A stretch of 64,000 nucleotides of DNA from Ceratorhiza oryzae-sativae. Taxonomy: Eukaryota > Basidiomycota > Agaricomycetes > Cantharellales > Ceratobasidiaceae. Below the pieces are notes generated by a model that was not told where the DNA came from, did not search any database, and saw only the letters and a list, made by a program, of their open reading frames with translations. Shown one piece after another: positions 11,971-23,470 of the stretch; position 1 is the first letter of the stretch, and each line of letters begins with the position of its first letter. A program made the translations under genes and the position numbers. The stretch is taken from contig JARWMV010000238.1 in assembly GCA_030998015.1 (NCBI GenBank), positions 434,001-498,000 on the forward strand. The letters run 5' to 3'.

Positions 11971-14900
11971 CTAAGCACCGTTTACCGCAGCGAGCTGCCG
12001 CTCCCGCTTGAGACGATAGAAGTCACTAAACGAGAGACGAACGCCCAGAAATCTACACTCATAGTCGCTATGCGTGTTCAAGGCCACCACAATCGACATA
12101 GCCAGATCGGAAAAAGAATGAGAGTACTGTTCAACTCGCCGCAGGATCCGGGACAAGGATTCTGATCCATCGCGTTGCAGTCGCTCGCCATCCTCAGTCG
12201 TGAATACACCCTGGGAACTGAGTTTAGCGTACTTAAACCGAAGTGGGCATATTCCGACACCTACGCGGTACCCGTCACGCTCACTATCACGCCGCGCCGC
12301 TTCGGCCAACGTATAATTGTAGAACGCGTCCTAAGCATTGCCGTTAGCTCGCTTTGTTTGGCCACAGTTTGCTAGTTCATACAGTTGCTTCTCGGAACTG
12401 AAGTATGATTTGGAAGGCCTCTCGGACTTGTTTAAGAACCGATTCCTAATTGAGTTTTAAAACTAGGTTAGCTTGATCCAGTCTTAATGCGATCTCCACA
12501 CACCTCTCTCCCTGCTTTAGAACTGATGAGCAACACTCGCTTTTCAATCCGTTCGAGGTATTGTTGATGCGCTTCAATCAGTGCATCCAAATCCCCTTCC
12601 TTTTTTTGGGTGAATTCAACCAAACGCTTCCACGAAACATCAATGATTTCAAGGTGGGAGAAAGATTGCATCTGGCGAATGAAATGGATCATCTCTGCGA
12701 GAACGATGCGAGCCTGGTGCCAGGAGCTCGCTAATTCTACATCAAAATTGAATTATTGAATGCCAGCGCCACGATCTAAACGTTATTGAACATACCAGGA
12801 ACCAGAGCAATCGTTTTGGAAGCGCTAGCAAGCCTGGCCCATCCTTGTGTTAATGCTAGGTCCACCCGCCGCATCTGCCACAGATGTTGAAACAGCGTCA
12901 TGTACTTTCTCATAGAATCGGGGTCGAGAACTGTGTCTAAAGGTGCATCAACCTTGTATTCAAGCGAGAAAACGTCCCATCCAATCTCGCCGTGCGAGTA
13001 CTCGAGCATCCGGGCGTCGAGACGGCGTATGACATCTGCAGAATCGAAGCGCGCATTTGAGCGCTCGATCGCGGTATCAAGCGTAGCTGTCAAGTTGTGC
13101 CTGTATAATGTATTGGCGGGTCGAGAAAGGCTTGGGCTGGGTGCGGATCATGCTTAGTGAGTAGTGAAACCGCGTGAATAGCACTTACCCAAGTGCCTCC
13201 ATCAGCTGATCTGCGAAATCACCGTGTCCGAGCATCAGATACTGCTTCAGTGCTAGCAGGTGGTCCATGAGTTTGAACTTGACTAGAAATATGTCGAACA
13301 ACCGCTGGCTAGCAATCTGGAACGCCGTATCGATCGAATGCTCAAGACCGGCAATGTCACTGTATTTGAGTACTAAAGTGGGATTAGCAGCGCTCCCTCG
13401 GTTGTACCCGTAACGCACCACTCCCGAACCCATTGAGCTTGTTCCGTGTTTCGATCCAATCATTGTCGTGACAATTGTACCGAATAAAGTTCAAGCTTTT
13501 GCCCGTCGAGAATATCTGCAATTAGTTTAGGCAACGTATAACCATATTCCTGATCCTCGGAACTAACCTTTCTACCAAATGCTTCCCCGACGAAACTCGG
13601 AAGCTTTTCTTTTTTGAACTGGTACTTGCTTTGCCACAACCTCAATCCACCAAACGCGCTTGGGGTGCCGACATCCGCCGATAGGAGCGCAACATCCAGC
13701 TCATCTGGGTCCCCCGTGAGGCCTTGGTTTACGGTTTTACTCAAATAGACTGTTTACTTCCAGGGTAGAGACGTACCAGCAAAACCCCCATCAGCACCGA
13801 GCGCACCAAGGCTGTTTATATATTGATGGTTCGCGAGTTCCGGATTACTAGATACGAAAAATTCGTTGAAAGGATCGTGAAGCTCTCCCGAAAATAGCCA
13901 TCGATGCAAGGATACAAAGAACGGCTTTGATACCTAACATTTATTTAGTGTTGACCCATAAGCTAACGCTCGTGTTGAGCATACCTCTTCTAGGAGTTGG
14001 TCGGTAAACCGACGGACGAAAGGGTCGCCGTTATCCGTATATGCATGAATCAGGTTAATCAGTGTCCCCCCGTGCGCATCTGCAATCATTTAATTCAAGG
14101 CACAGACCAGCCGTAAAAGCGTCTACGTACCCAAGCAGTTTTCAACACAAACGCTCATCATACGCAGACGGAGCCTCCACTCTTCGGTCCAAACTAAGAG
14201 CCGGCGTAAAGTAAGTCCAGAGTCCTCACTGTTGAGGTCGGGATCCAAAGCCGATGTTTGAGATTGAGCTTCTAACACTGCCAGGAGCCGGTAATACTCG
14301 GTGAGTTGTTGTTGGAGGTGGTGACATAAACTCTATGTGTTGAGTGTTATATTATTTTGCGATCGGGTCTCAAGATACTAACCTGCTCGATTAGCCCTAC
14401 GGTTGCTTTGCCTGCTCTGCTCTGCACAAATTCTGAGACTCTTGTGAACAGATAACCCAGCTCCGATAGTCTATGGACTAAGCAACGCATGGTAGATGGA
14501 ATAGAGTTTGCCTGTACGTGGTTATCTACCAAACATTAGATATTCGGACAAAAGATCCAGGGATCAATCGACGTACCCCGTCTTCGACAAAAACCACGCA
14601 TTTCTCCTCTTTCTGAGTGTGGTCAAATCGAACGTATTTACCAGAGATCCCCTGCAAAAGGTACAAGACGTCCCGAAGCAACAACTCTTCAGACAGATGT
14701 GGTCGACCAGCCTTTGCTCGGTATTCTCGTAGTATTTCTGCCTTTGTGCGTGGTTTTGGGGATAGTGTATTGTTTTGTTGGGGCAAATTGGCTCCAGGAC
14801 TGATGCTATCGTTTCGTGCTCTTCCTCCGCTGGTTGCTCGAGAGGCAGGCCGTGGTGGAACAAGGGATGGCAGAAATTGCGGAACAGACGCAGTGGGAGA

Positions 14901-15370
14901 GGTAACGTTGGACGACGAAAGCGAGTGAAGGAACAATAATGACGCGTGCTTGCGGCTTAGGATTGGCTATTCCTTTGCGTCAGTGGCCTGTTGACAAGCC
15001 AACAAATTCAAACATACCTGTTCCTGCAGCCTGGCGAACAAGTTGGAGAAACGAACGGCAGTAGCGGGCGAGGTGTTGTTAGAATGTTGTACTGGCGTGA
15101 ATATTTCAGGTTACGCTGGTTCTGAAACCAAGTGAGTTACCTACACTGTCGTTTGATCAGACTGCCAAGATGTGCCATGTCCGCCTCCCGGCTCTGGCCA
15201 ATATGACTGATAATGGTTTTAGTCACGCGTTTTTTGATAAAAGGTGCGCCAAACCTTCTAAGAATCTCTTGGCATTCTTCAACAAGCTCGGACCTTAGTT
15301 GTTCGTCGCCTCTTGATTGCGGCACGAGGTGCTGGACCAAGCTCGCGAGGGAGCTGTTGATTGGAGGCAT
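11971..15370 (-). CDS. SPC98: Gamma-tubulin complex component 3 (Spc98/Alp6 type)
   Basis: Core subunit of the gamma-tubulin small complex that nucleates microtubules at the spindle pole body. The ATG at 15370 gives MPPINSSLASLVQHLVPQSR, the usual short helical start of GCP3. The central grip motif appears as LLALKQYLMLGHGDFADQLM near 13190-13260. Further on come helical segments such as DVFSLEYKVDAPLDTVLDP near 12920-12980, and the C-terminus carries LGVRLSFSDFYRLKRERQLA, the conserved end of the GRIP2 domain. About a dozen introns of 50-70 bp; roughly 900 residues after splicing, as expected for GCP3. I prefer GCP3 over GCP2 because of the N-terminal SLVQHLV segment and the end sequence; the family assignment is firm, the paralogue less so. 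It shares a 173-bp divergent promoter with the SET-domain gene. Confidence 0.88.
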
Positions 15371-15543
15371 CGATCGTATATGCTTTCTTTGTTTGCCGGC
15401 TCACTTCTCCAAAACTTTGTGCGTGATTTGGCGAAAGACTGACGATTGTAGTTTTTATCAGTGGCAAACTCTGTAGAGAGACGCGCGATCACGTGAAATA
15501 TATTTACTGAATTTGCCTCCTGGTCCTTTGACCCTCAACCGCC
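15371..15543. promoter_or_regulatory. Divergent promoter GCP3 / SET gene with TCACGTGA
   Basis: 173 bp between divergent starts. The perfect palindromic octamer TCACGTGA occupies 15489-15496, 120 bp from the GCP3 ATG and about 50 bp from the SET-gene ATG. This is the cleanest copy of the motif repeated through the window. Confidence 0.65.
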
Positions 15544-17353
15544 ATGCCAAGTCACAGAATCGGCGGCTTGCTTGATTGGTGCCATGTTAATGGAATCACT
15601 TTATCAGGCATCGAGTTGGTCGACCATGAACCACATAACTCGTCAATCGACAAGGCCAGCATCAGTGTGGTGGCTCGAAGGGATCTCACTTATTCGGATA
15701 TAGGTGTGTGTATTCTTGAGTTTGCTAGCCAATGGACATATGTGTTATTAGTTGCAAAAATTCCCAAGCCAATTGTTTTATCAAGGAAAACATCCGGGCT
15801 ACTGGGCATGATCTCAAACGTTGAGGTGGCTTGGGACGATATGATAGAGTTGACACTCATATTAACCTATGAAATGTGGGTTGTGCTTGGTCTTTTACAA
15901 TAACCCTAATGAATATTTTAGATTGCTTGGCGAGAAATCGAAATGGTCAGGATATTTACAATCCCTCCCTCCTCAGGAAGTACCAGTTGCAGCACTGTGG
16001 GAGAGTAGCGATGACCAAGACTCGCGCTTAGCATTTTTGTGGCTGCAAGGTACTGAAACTAAAAAGGCTATCGGCTTGTCTATTCAACGCCTTTCGGTAT
16101 CTGTAGGTCAAAGCTTCTGTGCGCAATAACCCAAACTAATTTCCAGCAAACCCTTTCCAACTACCTTGATGAAATCGCGAGCCCAATCCTCACTAGCCTT
16201 GGGTACCAGGTGACGCTCTCCGATCTGCGGAGAGCATGGTCGCTAGTCTCGTCTCGCTCCTTTAGGGTTGATTCGTTCCACGGGTTGGCGATGGTCCCGA
16301 TTGCAGATGCGTAAGTTTCCAAACTGTCACTCTAGAGCCCTCTGAACCCCCGTCTTTTAAGTTTCAACCATACCGCAGAGAACCAGGTGCATATTGAGGT
16401 ATGCCTTTGAGTATTTGATCATTCAGCTAATCTCTAAATAACAAGAGCATTTAGACCGACTTTGACGTCTGCCCCATTTGCGGCGCATTACAATCTTGTC
16501 CGCACGACGATGATGATGACGAAGAGCAACCGGCGGAGAACGCTCCGGCTGCTCTCGAAGACACGTGTGACATGGTTATCAACGCTCCCGTTGGAGCAGG
16601 TGATGAAGTGTTTAATTCGTACGATGCCAACCTACCAAATTCCGTGCTTCTTGCTCGCTACGGCTTCATTCTCGAAGGAAACGAATTTGACTACCTAAGT
16701 TGGGACTTCACATCTCTACCCCAGTGCTTGCAAATCAGCACCACCAGCCATCGGGAAGACTTGCTCCGGGTCTGGACTACTGATCTCCTAGCTGAGACGT
16801 CTTTGGTATATGACCCTACAGAATATGAAAGCTCTGAGGGGCGCGGCGGGGCTCGAACGGCTCAATACAAACTCAGCGCCGATGGCCTTGTCTCTGTTGA
16901 TCTCTGGATTTTGGCGGCCATGTGTGCTCTCAAAGCCACTGACCCGACCTGTCTAGACAATCTACTAAGGTCTAGACTTGAACGACTGGCAACTGTACAA
17001 CTTTGTGCCGAAAACGACGGAGAACCGAAACGCTTCCGTATCAGCCCCACCATTTCGGAAATACTAGAACTAAGACTTGTTGCGAGCCTTCTCAAAGACA
17101 TGTGCAGGACTCGTTTGCTAGGGATGTACAGACCCGAACTCTCAGCTGTAGAATGCGGCAATCTTCTCGATGTAGGTTCTTTCGCCCCGGCAATTAGGGA
17201 GGGATGGTACCCTAATCTCAGTATTCCCAGGATCTTCCGGACACCATGATACGTTCTCGTCTAGCAATTTGCCAGGCGCTGGGCGAGCGGGCGACTCTTT
17301 CAGCGTGCATAGATGCATGGTGTGATCTTGTCGAACATATTGACACGATATAA
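15544..17353 (+). CDS. SET-domain protein lysine methyltransferase (Rubisco-LSMT/Rkm type)
   Basis: Predicted S-adenosylmethionine-dependent protein lysine methyltransferase; the substrate is not visible from sequence, and ribosomal proteins are common targets of this class. Opening motif RIGGLLDWCHVNGITLSGIE is the classic start of the LSMT-type SET domain. Spliced exons give LTYEILLGEKSKWSGYLQSL near 15870-15970. The catalytic core reads MVPIADAFNHTAENQVHIE across introns at about 16310-16400, with the NH pair of the SET motif. Then come VGAGDEVFNSYDANLPNSVL and LARYGFILEGNEFDY near 16590-16695. A CP.CG cysteine pair inserted after the NH motif marks the fungal subfamily. The C-terminal helical part resembles a substrate-binding domain. 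The last intron (near 17170-17230) leads to an exon ending HIDTI and TAA at 17351-17353. About seven introns. Confidence 0.85.
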
Positions 17354-19097
17354 AAAGACTATGTGTTAAGTTGCGAAGTGAGTTCCTGCCGGGATTGTAA
17401 GGAAATTTCCAAGCGCAAGTCGCTAATCGAGCCCCCTGGTCTAGACTTGGAGGCTGAGATCCCCAGGATAACGGAACGATATCTCCAGCTGTTCTCTGCT
17501 TTCCCCACAACGGGAAGCGAGGTGTAGATAGGCTTACCGCACTGACAGAGCTTGGGACTCTGCATTGGGTCCAGGCCTAAAGCAAAAATCGTTTGCCTGA
17601 ACCATAGCCAATGAACCTTATTGCTCGATTCTCGTAATTGTGGTTAACGAGGTCCTCTAACAAGCCAACATCAAGGCCGTAGCGGTATGAATGCGAAGTT
17701 TCAAGTTGACGCATATATTCCAACCAATGATAACCCGGCCTATCTGGGAGATTGAGCTGATCCCTTTATCATCGATCGCAATACTAGGACGGTATGGCAA
17801 TATCACAAAAGGTACCCAGATGAGAGAAATGAGCAGCTAGCGTGAGGCTGTATGCCTACATAAGGTTTGGTTTGATTCGTCAGAAAGTCCCGCCTGTTCC
17901 TGTTCGCTCGACTCGGGGTGAGAACAAACCGACAGACCTCGACCACACCGGTGAAAAGCCCGTATCTGAGCGAAACACCCATGCTCGCGTGCCCGAGCCA
18001 GGAGGATCCAGGGACAAAAATGTTGGCACTCAGGCATGTCCCTTGGATGGCCAAGTGAGGTGACCGCCTTTCCCGTCTTGATCCTACAGTTTATGACATC
18101 CCCGCGCTTGTCTTCGGCCCGGTGGCTCGCGGTGAGCATCCCTGCGCTGTTGCCTGAAGATCCTGATCATAAACTGCTGTGCCACAAGAGGGCTTGGGGA
18201 AGGAACCCGCCCATCTCTAGTCCTTTGCAGAACCAGCCTGGGCTCCTCATAAGAGACCGGGTCCCGTTTAGGAACTGGTGAAAGGAACGCGATAGAGACT
18301 CTATCATTTCACTCTACAAAACCAGAGCCACACAAATCGCTTGGCTTCTATCACCTGTCAAGCTCCTGCGGCCTTTACGCGGGCGCGACATGTTCATGAT
18401 CTGCGATCAGTCGATGGCCGAGTGCAAGGTGCCAGGGCGTGTTTGAAATGATGAAATTCGTTCATAGAAAATCGTACGTGCTCACAAATCCTATTCGCAA
18501 TCGAAGGCGCGATTCCTATGTTCCTTGGTAATCAGTGGCTGTCCCTGAGGACACGCGAAGACGAAGCGGGTGTACTGGAGTGAGTAGTGTACTCTCACGA
18601 TAAGTCACTAAATCTCGTGCTTGGACTGAATATGCTACCCTAACGTCGTGGCTGGCCCGCGCGCATATCAAATCACCGATAAACAAGGGGTATCGTGGCA
18701 CTTTTTTTTGTGTGTATCGATCCCCGCAAATCCTGACTGCTTACGGCAGATGACATACAATTCAGCGTAACCAGCGATTTGAGGGGGGCTGGCTGCGCCA
18801 ATTTCGTGATTCGTGATTCTGGAATATGGGGTGGTGATGTCGAGGGGCTATCGTCGATTAGGGCCGAGACATTTATCTTGGAAGAAAAGAAGGCAAGACG
18901 GATCGGGGACAAACCGGCTAGTGTTTAGCGTCCATCCCTAGGCGGGATGGCCTATAGCAGGATCGGCGGAGTAAAAAAGGTATTTGTTTGTGCCTATACT
19001 CTGGCCATCTAGGGTGGCCGTTTTCAGGCGGTTTAACGGGTTGAAATGAATGGGCAGATACATCCGGAAGCAGAATATTATTGATAAGAGTGGGCCG

Positions 19098-19125
19098 ATG
19101 TATTGCTCCCGCGGGAGCAATACAT
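19098..19125. repeat. Perfect 28-bp palindrome centred on CCCGCGGG
   Basis: Both strands read the same for all 28 bases, with arms ATGTATTGCTCCCG and its reverse complement and no loop. The centre contains CCG and CGG half-sites, the kind of triplets bound by Zn2Cys6 regulators. Function is inferred, symmetry is seen. Confidence 0.85.
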
Positions 19126-19903
19126 GTGCAGCAGTTGGTGCCGACGGCGCAGGATCGATATATATGTGTGCGAAAGAATAGAAATGCGCAGCGATGGCTA
19201 TTTGCGAGTATATACTTGGTTCAGTTCTTATTCCTAGTATCATTATAAGTATAATTATAAGCGTGAGGCGGATGATGCTAACCCTATGTGGACGTTTCAG
19301 CACCCACACTCAGATGCGACTGAATATGATCATCCACACGACACATTATTATGTCAATGAAAGTCCGACCATCGCGAAGTGGCTGCTGTTGATCGAAGCC
19401 ACAATATATCCCAAGCCAGTTTAAGTTGAGGTTGGTGGGAGGCGGTACAACTGCGAACTGGGTGAGCCGGCGACTTCGCGACGCCGACGACGCCGGAAGC
19501 ACACGTCATAGCTGGCCCAGTGTTCAAGAATTTAGTTCAACCCATACGGTCAGCAGATTCCGTGCATGAGTAAGGGAGCCCGACCTCGGACCGGCAGCAG
19601 GCGTTGCGGGGTTTCAGCCCGCGATGGCTGCGTTCGATGGCTGCGCGGATGAGACTAGAACGATCAACCACGGCTCGGCCCGCAAATGTACATCTTGCCG
19701 AGCTGCAGTTCATTTTGTTGGAAAAGTGTGCCAGCCAATCCTGGACTTTATTGACGCATGTCAAAAATTATGGTGGCCCTTGGCAATGACGATACGAGAT
19801 GGTATTGCGAATGGCGTGTGTCATACACTCGCATTTTGGGGTGAGTAAATCCGTGAGGGGCGTGCGCTGAAATTAAAAAGCTCCAGGCCGCGAGGCTAGT
19901 GGA

Positions 19904-19921
19904 GCGCGCGTGCGCGCGCGC
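19904..19921. repeat. Alternating GC tract (Z-DNA type)
   Basis: Eighteen bases of strict purine-pyrimidine alternation, GCGCGCGTGCGCGCGCGC, in the gene-free region. Confidence 0.8.
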
Positions 19922-21419
19922 TGGATCGAGATGTCTTCGGTGTCTAGTGATGTGGTGCCAGTGGGTGGACATCGAATCTCTGAACTTCCCGATGAGGTCG
20001 CGAAGAGAATCGGTGGTCGCGCTTCGCGCTCATACAAGGTGAGCCATGGGATGAAACAAAAAAGTGCAATGAGACAGTGTGGGTGCGTTCATCCCGACGA
20101 GACACAGCCAGGTGTCGTCAGTAAGCGAGCGCCCATGTTGATTAATTGTATCAAAGACAAACTTGTGCGGGGGATGGCAATCATCGGGCCTTGGCGACAT
20201 GAGCGCTTGTTTGATACCTGAAAGGGCAAGGCCTATGCGCTAGGCTGCGTCTAGGTGGGTTGATCGGCGGGACTGCTCGATGTGCACAAGCGACCAAGCA
20301 CGACCAATCGACTTATCGCAAGGGAACTGCCGGTGATGAAGACTAGACGTATCACCTATGGTTACAAAGACGGCGCAACAGGAAATAGACGTAACATGGC
20401 CCTGTCCTAGGACAATCTGGGAAGTTTGGCGGGTTCCCGAGCGATGGCCGGAAGAAGAACAATGGGAAGGGAGAAGGGCGGGGTGCAATCCACCTACAGT
20501 GTATGCGCATTGGGAACGGATCGTACATTGCGAAGCGCGAGTGCTACGTTCGGAATTCACGCGCATACAGTGATGTGCTTCGTCGCGGCCACATCCTCGT
20601 CGATAACATGATGCGCTCGCGAACAAGCAGACCGGGAATTGCCAGGCTGCCGTGCGGGGGGCGGGCCGTGCTGCATTTGGATCTGAATTAAACCGGGGTT
20701 CGCAGGCACCGTAAGGCGTGCGCGCCGAATCGGTGTGGCTGGGGCACCCAGAAATGTGCTGTGGCTGGCGCTGCGGGGAGGAGGGGGGGAGATCGTTCGC
20801 AAACGACAAGCAAGAGATGCGCTCTGCGTCAATTTTGCTGGGCGACTTGAATCGCGTTGTCGGCCCTGAGTCGGTGGATGGCGAGCTCTCGAGGCTACGT
20901 ACACTGGGTTTTGGATCAGGGTACCGGCCGGGTAGCTGGTCCGAATTTGCCTTTTTTCGAGCGCGGGGATGGGACTATACTCAAGATGTAACGTTCATAA
21001 TGACTCGGCAGCCGGCCGCGGCAGAGCTGACGAGACAGAGCGTGGTGCTCGACTGCGCACCAGGCTCTGCAAGAGATTTGTGCACTCGCAGGCAGAGCGG
21101 GATACACAGACACCAAATGCGGGACGAGCTGCCAGTGAAGAGCCAGCAAGCGCGGCCAGGGTCTTCGACAGCGGGAACACGCATGGACAAGCAGGAGGCC
21201 GATAAGCACATCCTGCTTCTGGGACCCTGTTTGTTTGGCGCCGTGCTGGGGACCCAAGCCCTTGGCTCTGGTGCTCGGGGTCCGCGTCTCGCCGCCGGAT
21301 GGGACCGACTATATCACCCCGGTGCTCGACCACACAGACCCATCACCCCTCTCACCCATCGACGTTCTCCGTCGCCCAAGACGCCGCCGCCGCCTGCCGT
21401 CTCTGCCTTATAGTACGCG

Positions 21420-22734
21420 ATGGACATGGACTGGTGCCTCGCCTGCAACAAGCAGATTGTCAGTCGCCGCGGTCCACTGCGCCATCATATGCTGATTTTT
21501 CTTCATTCCGATCCAGACTTCTACCTTCTCGGGCTATTGCTCGCTCGAGTGCATGTCACGCGAGGACGTTCCAGCCGTTGCGTCGCCGGCGCCCCACGCC
21601 ATCAACTCCCGCCTGCGGGCGCGTCTCGAGGGCCCGAGCCCCGTTGGCTGGAGCCGCAAAGTGCGTGAGCCGCGTTCGCGCTCCATGAGCCGGGCTCGCC
21701 CCCGCCCGTCCAACACTCCCCGCGCACCCCCCGTGCTCGACTTTGACGGCTCCGACCGCGCACCCTCGCCCGAGAGCGAGGTCGCCTGGAGTCTCCCTGC
21801 CGCGGGTGGCACAACCCGCCTCGTCGGCAGCCGCTGGATGGGCAAAGACTACGAGGGCATCAAGTGCTGGGCATCTGGCGTCCGCGGCTATCCCGACGAC
21901 ATCTCTGAGGATCTTTCCGAGGACGATGACAGCGACATCTTCTACGCCGAGCCGGCGACCCAACCCATCTTCCCCATCGGCCTCCATGCTCCCTCGCTCG
22001 CCCTCTCGGCCTCGCGGCCTGCCCCGCCCACCCTCTCGACCCAGCTCTCGATCACCCCCAAGCACCACCTCTCTCTCCTCACGTGCGACGACACGGCGTC
22101 GCTCGCCACCCCTGTTACAGACGTGTGCCTGGCACAAGGCCACGTCGAGATGGCCCAGTCCCCCAACAGCCCTCCCAACCAGGCCGCTCTCCATCTCCGT
22201 CGCTTCGTGGGCAGCAACACGCCTGTCCCCCCACCGTCCAAAGCCCCAAAAGACCGGGCCTTCTCTACCCCGGCACCCGTGACTACCCCCAAATCCCTCT
22301 CGGCCGAGCCCGTTTGGATCGCGCAGACCACCCGGGCACCCATCCGCATGGCCGCCCAGCGCGGCCGCGATTGGGGTGGCCTCTATGACCAGGAGTGCGA
22401 AAAAGAGCAACTTGCCTCGGACCGCCTCGGGAGCTATGTGCCCTCGAACAGCTGGTGCCGCGGCCGCACTCGTGAACGCTCCCAAACCGAGCACGCTTTC
22501 CACCGTGACTTTCCAGAAGTGGCGGTCGCCTGCGGGCCGTCCTGCTCGTTAGCCATCTCCTTGTATATTTCTCTTCGTCGCTATCTAGTCTATATCTCTA
22601 TCCTCTCTTGTCTCATCCACCGCTCTCGGTCGCGAACTCATCGCCTCAGTCAGTCGAAATTTATTTTGCATCTGCATTTCGTCCATGGCATCTCTCACTC
22701 TATATCCCGTTTTTTGCGGCCTCTACGCTCTTGA
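21420..22734 (+). CDS. Ecl1-type small zinc-knuckle protein with long extension
   Basis: Ecl1-family proteins are stress and nutrient-response factors that lengthen chronological lifespan in yeasts. Exon 1 (21420-21458) encodes MDMDWCLACNKQI. A short intron (21459-21516, GT...AG) in phase 0 joins it to TSTFSGYCSLECMSRED, reconstituting the C-x2-C...YC-x3-C knuckle of the family. The remainder is acidic and Pro/Ser-rich: PGRP-like RS-type segments, then SEDLSEDDDSDIFYAEP near 21905-21950 and later APKDRAFSTPAPVTTPKS. There is no other domain. The frame stays open to TAG at 22732-22734, but the last 60 residues (after about 22540) look like untranslated sequence, so the true end may be earlier through an unseen splice. 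A 4-kb gene-free stretch lies upstream, suggesting elaborate control. Confidence 0.7.
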
Positions 22735-23470
22735 TACATGCGCTTTGTGTTTTATTGCGTTGTACTGTATGTTCTCCTCCGTGTTGTCCAATAGACCTCC
22801 TCCGGATTGCACCTTCTATGTGTGTAAAAAAAAAAAAGTCTTGTTGAATGCATCAGAATGAACACAAACGAGGAAATGAATGTGCGCGATGCTGAAAAAA
22901 CCAGTGCAATGATGTCCCTTGCTGCACCTCCCACGCTTTTGGACTAGATCAAGGCTTAAGCTGGGGGAACCCGGCTTGAAGCGGAGTCTCAATTCGGTGG
23001 GCGGGCCGACCGTAATGTCCGTAAGCGTGCGGGTGTGACAACCAGGCGCAAGAGGACAAGGGATGGGTCGCGGCGATGTCATCTTACGATATGTGTATAC
23101 GATGTCTAAAATCACACCGCGCGATTTTCCGCCCAGACAAACAGCTCACGTTTAAGCTTCCGTGCGTCTGGTGTGGACGTACGGAAGATTAGGTGTGTCC
23201 GATGGGTGCGTGGCGTCGGTTCTGGTACCCTCTGAGCCAAAATCTGCGTTGGGGATGTGTCGAGGCACGGATGTCTGACAGCGGTAAATCGCACCTGTGC
23301 GAGGCTAACGCCCTACGCGCCGTTGCTCCCGCCACCACGATAGTCAAATATCCGCGCCGACATCCGTAGGATTTGTACGGAGCCATTTGTGTAGGTATAG
23401 CCAGAAGCACAGCGGACAATGAGGTTGTTCCTAAGTCTGTGTTCCCTAGCCGATCGTAGGCTGCCCCACC
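22735..23470. other. Intergenic region with poly-A tract
   Basis: Contains the 3' flank of the Ecl1-like gene, including a 12-A run at about 22828-22839, and the promoter of the Stealth-family gene. No supported gene. Frames on the minus strand at 23189-23863 overlap the start of the next gene and show no domain. Confidence 0.45.

Larger units (their letters stand above)
17354..21419. other. 4-kb gene-free region upstream of the Ecl1-like gene
   Basis: No open frame here shows a domain, a conserved motif or a credible exon chain. The longest frames (for example 20240-20809 minus) lie in GC-rich sequence and look like composition artefacts. The stretch moves from mixed composition (17.4-19.4 kb) to GC-rich (19.6-21.4 kb). 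It carries a 28-bp perfect palindrome at 19098-19125 and an alternating GC tract at 19904-19921. The last 150 bp before 21420 are pyrimidine-rich, like a 5' leader. Elsewhere in the window genes are 150-850 bp apart, so this gap stands out. It may be extended regulatory DNA, a non-coding transcript, or decayed repeat. Confidence 0.5.

Noticed and set aside
20240..20809. Minus-strand 189-codon frame as a gene
   Set aside because: It lies in GC-rich sequence, has no domain, low-complexity composition and no supporting splice or start context.
21556..22503. Minus-strand 315-codon frame opposite the Ecl1-like gene
   Set aside because: Composition mirrors the GC-rich sense frame; no domain, whereas the sense frame has the zinc knuckle with a clean intron.
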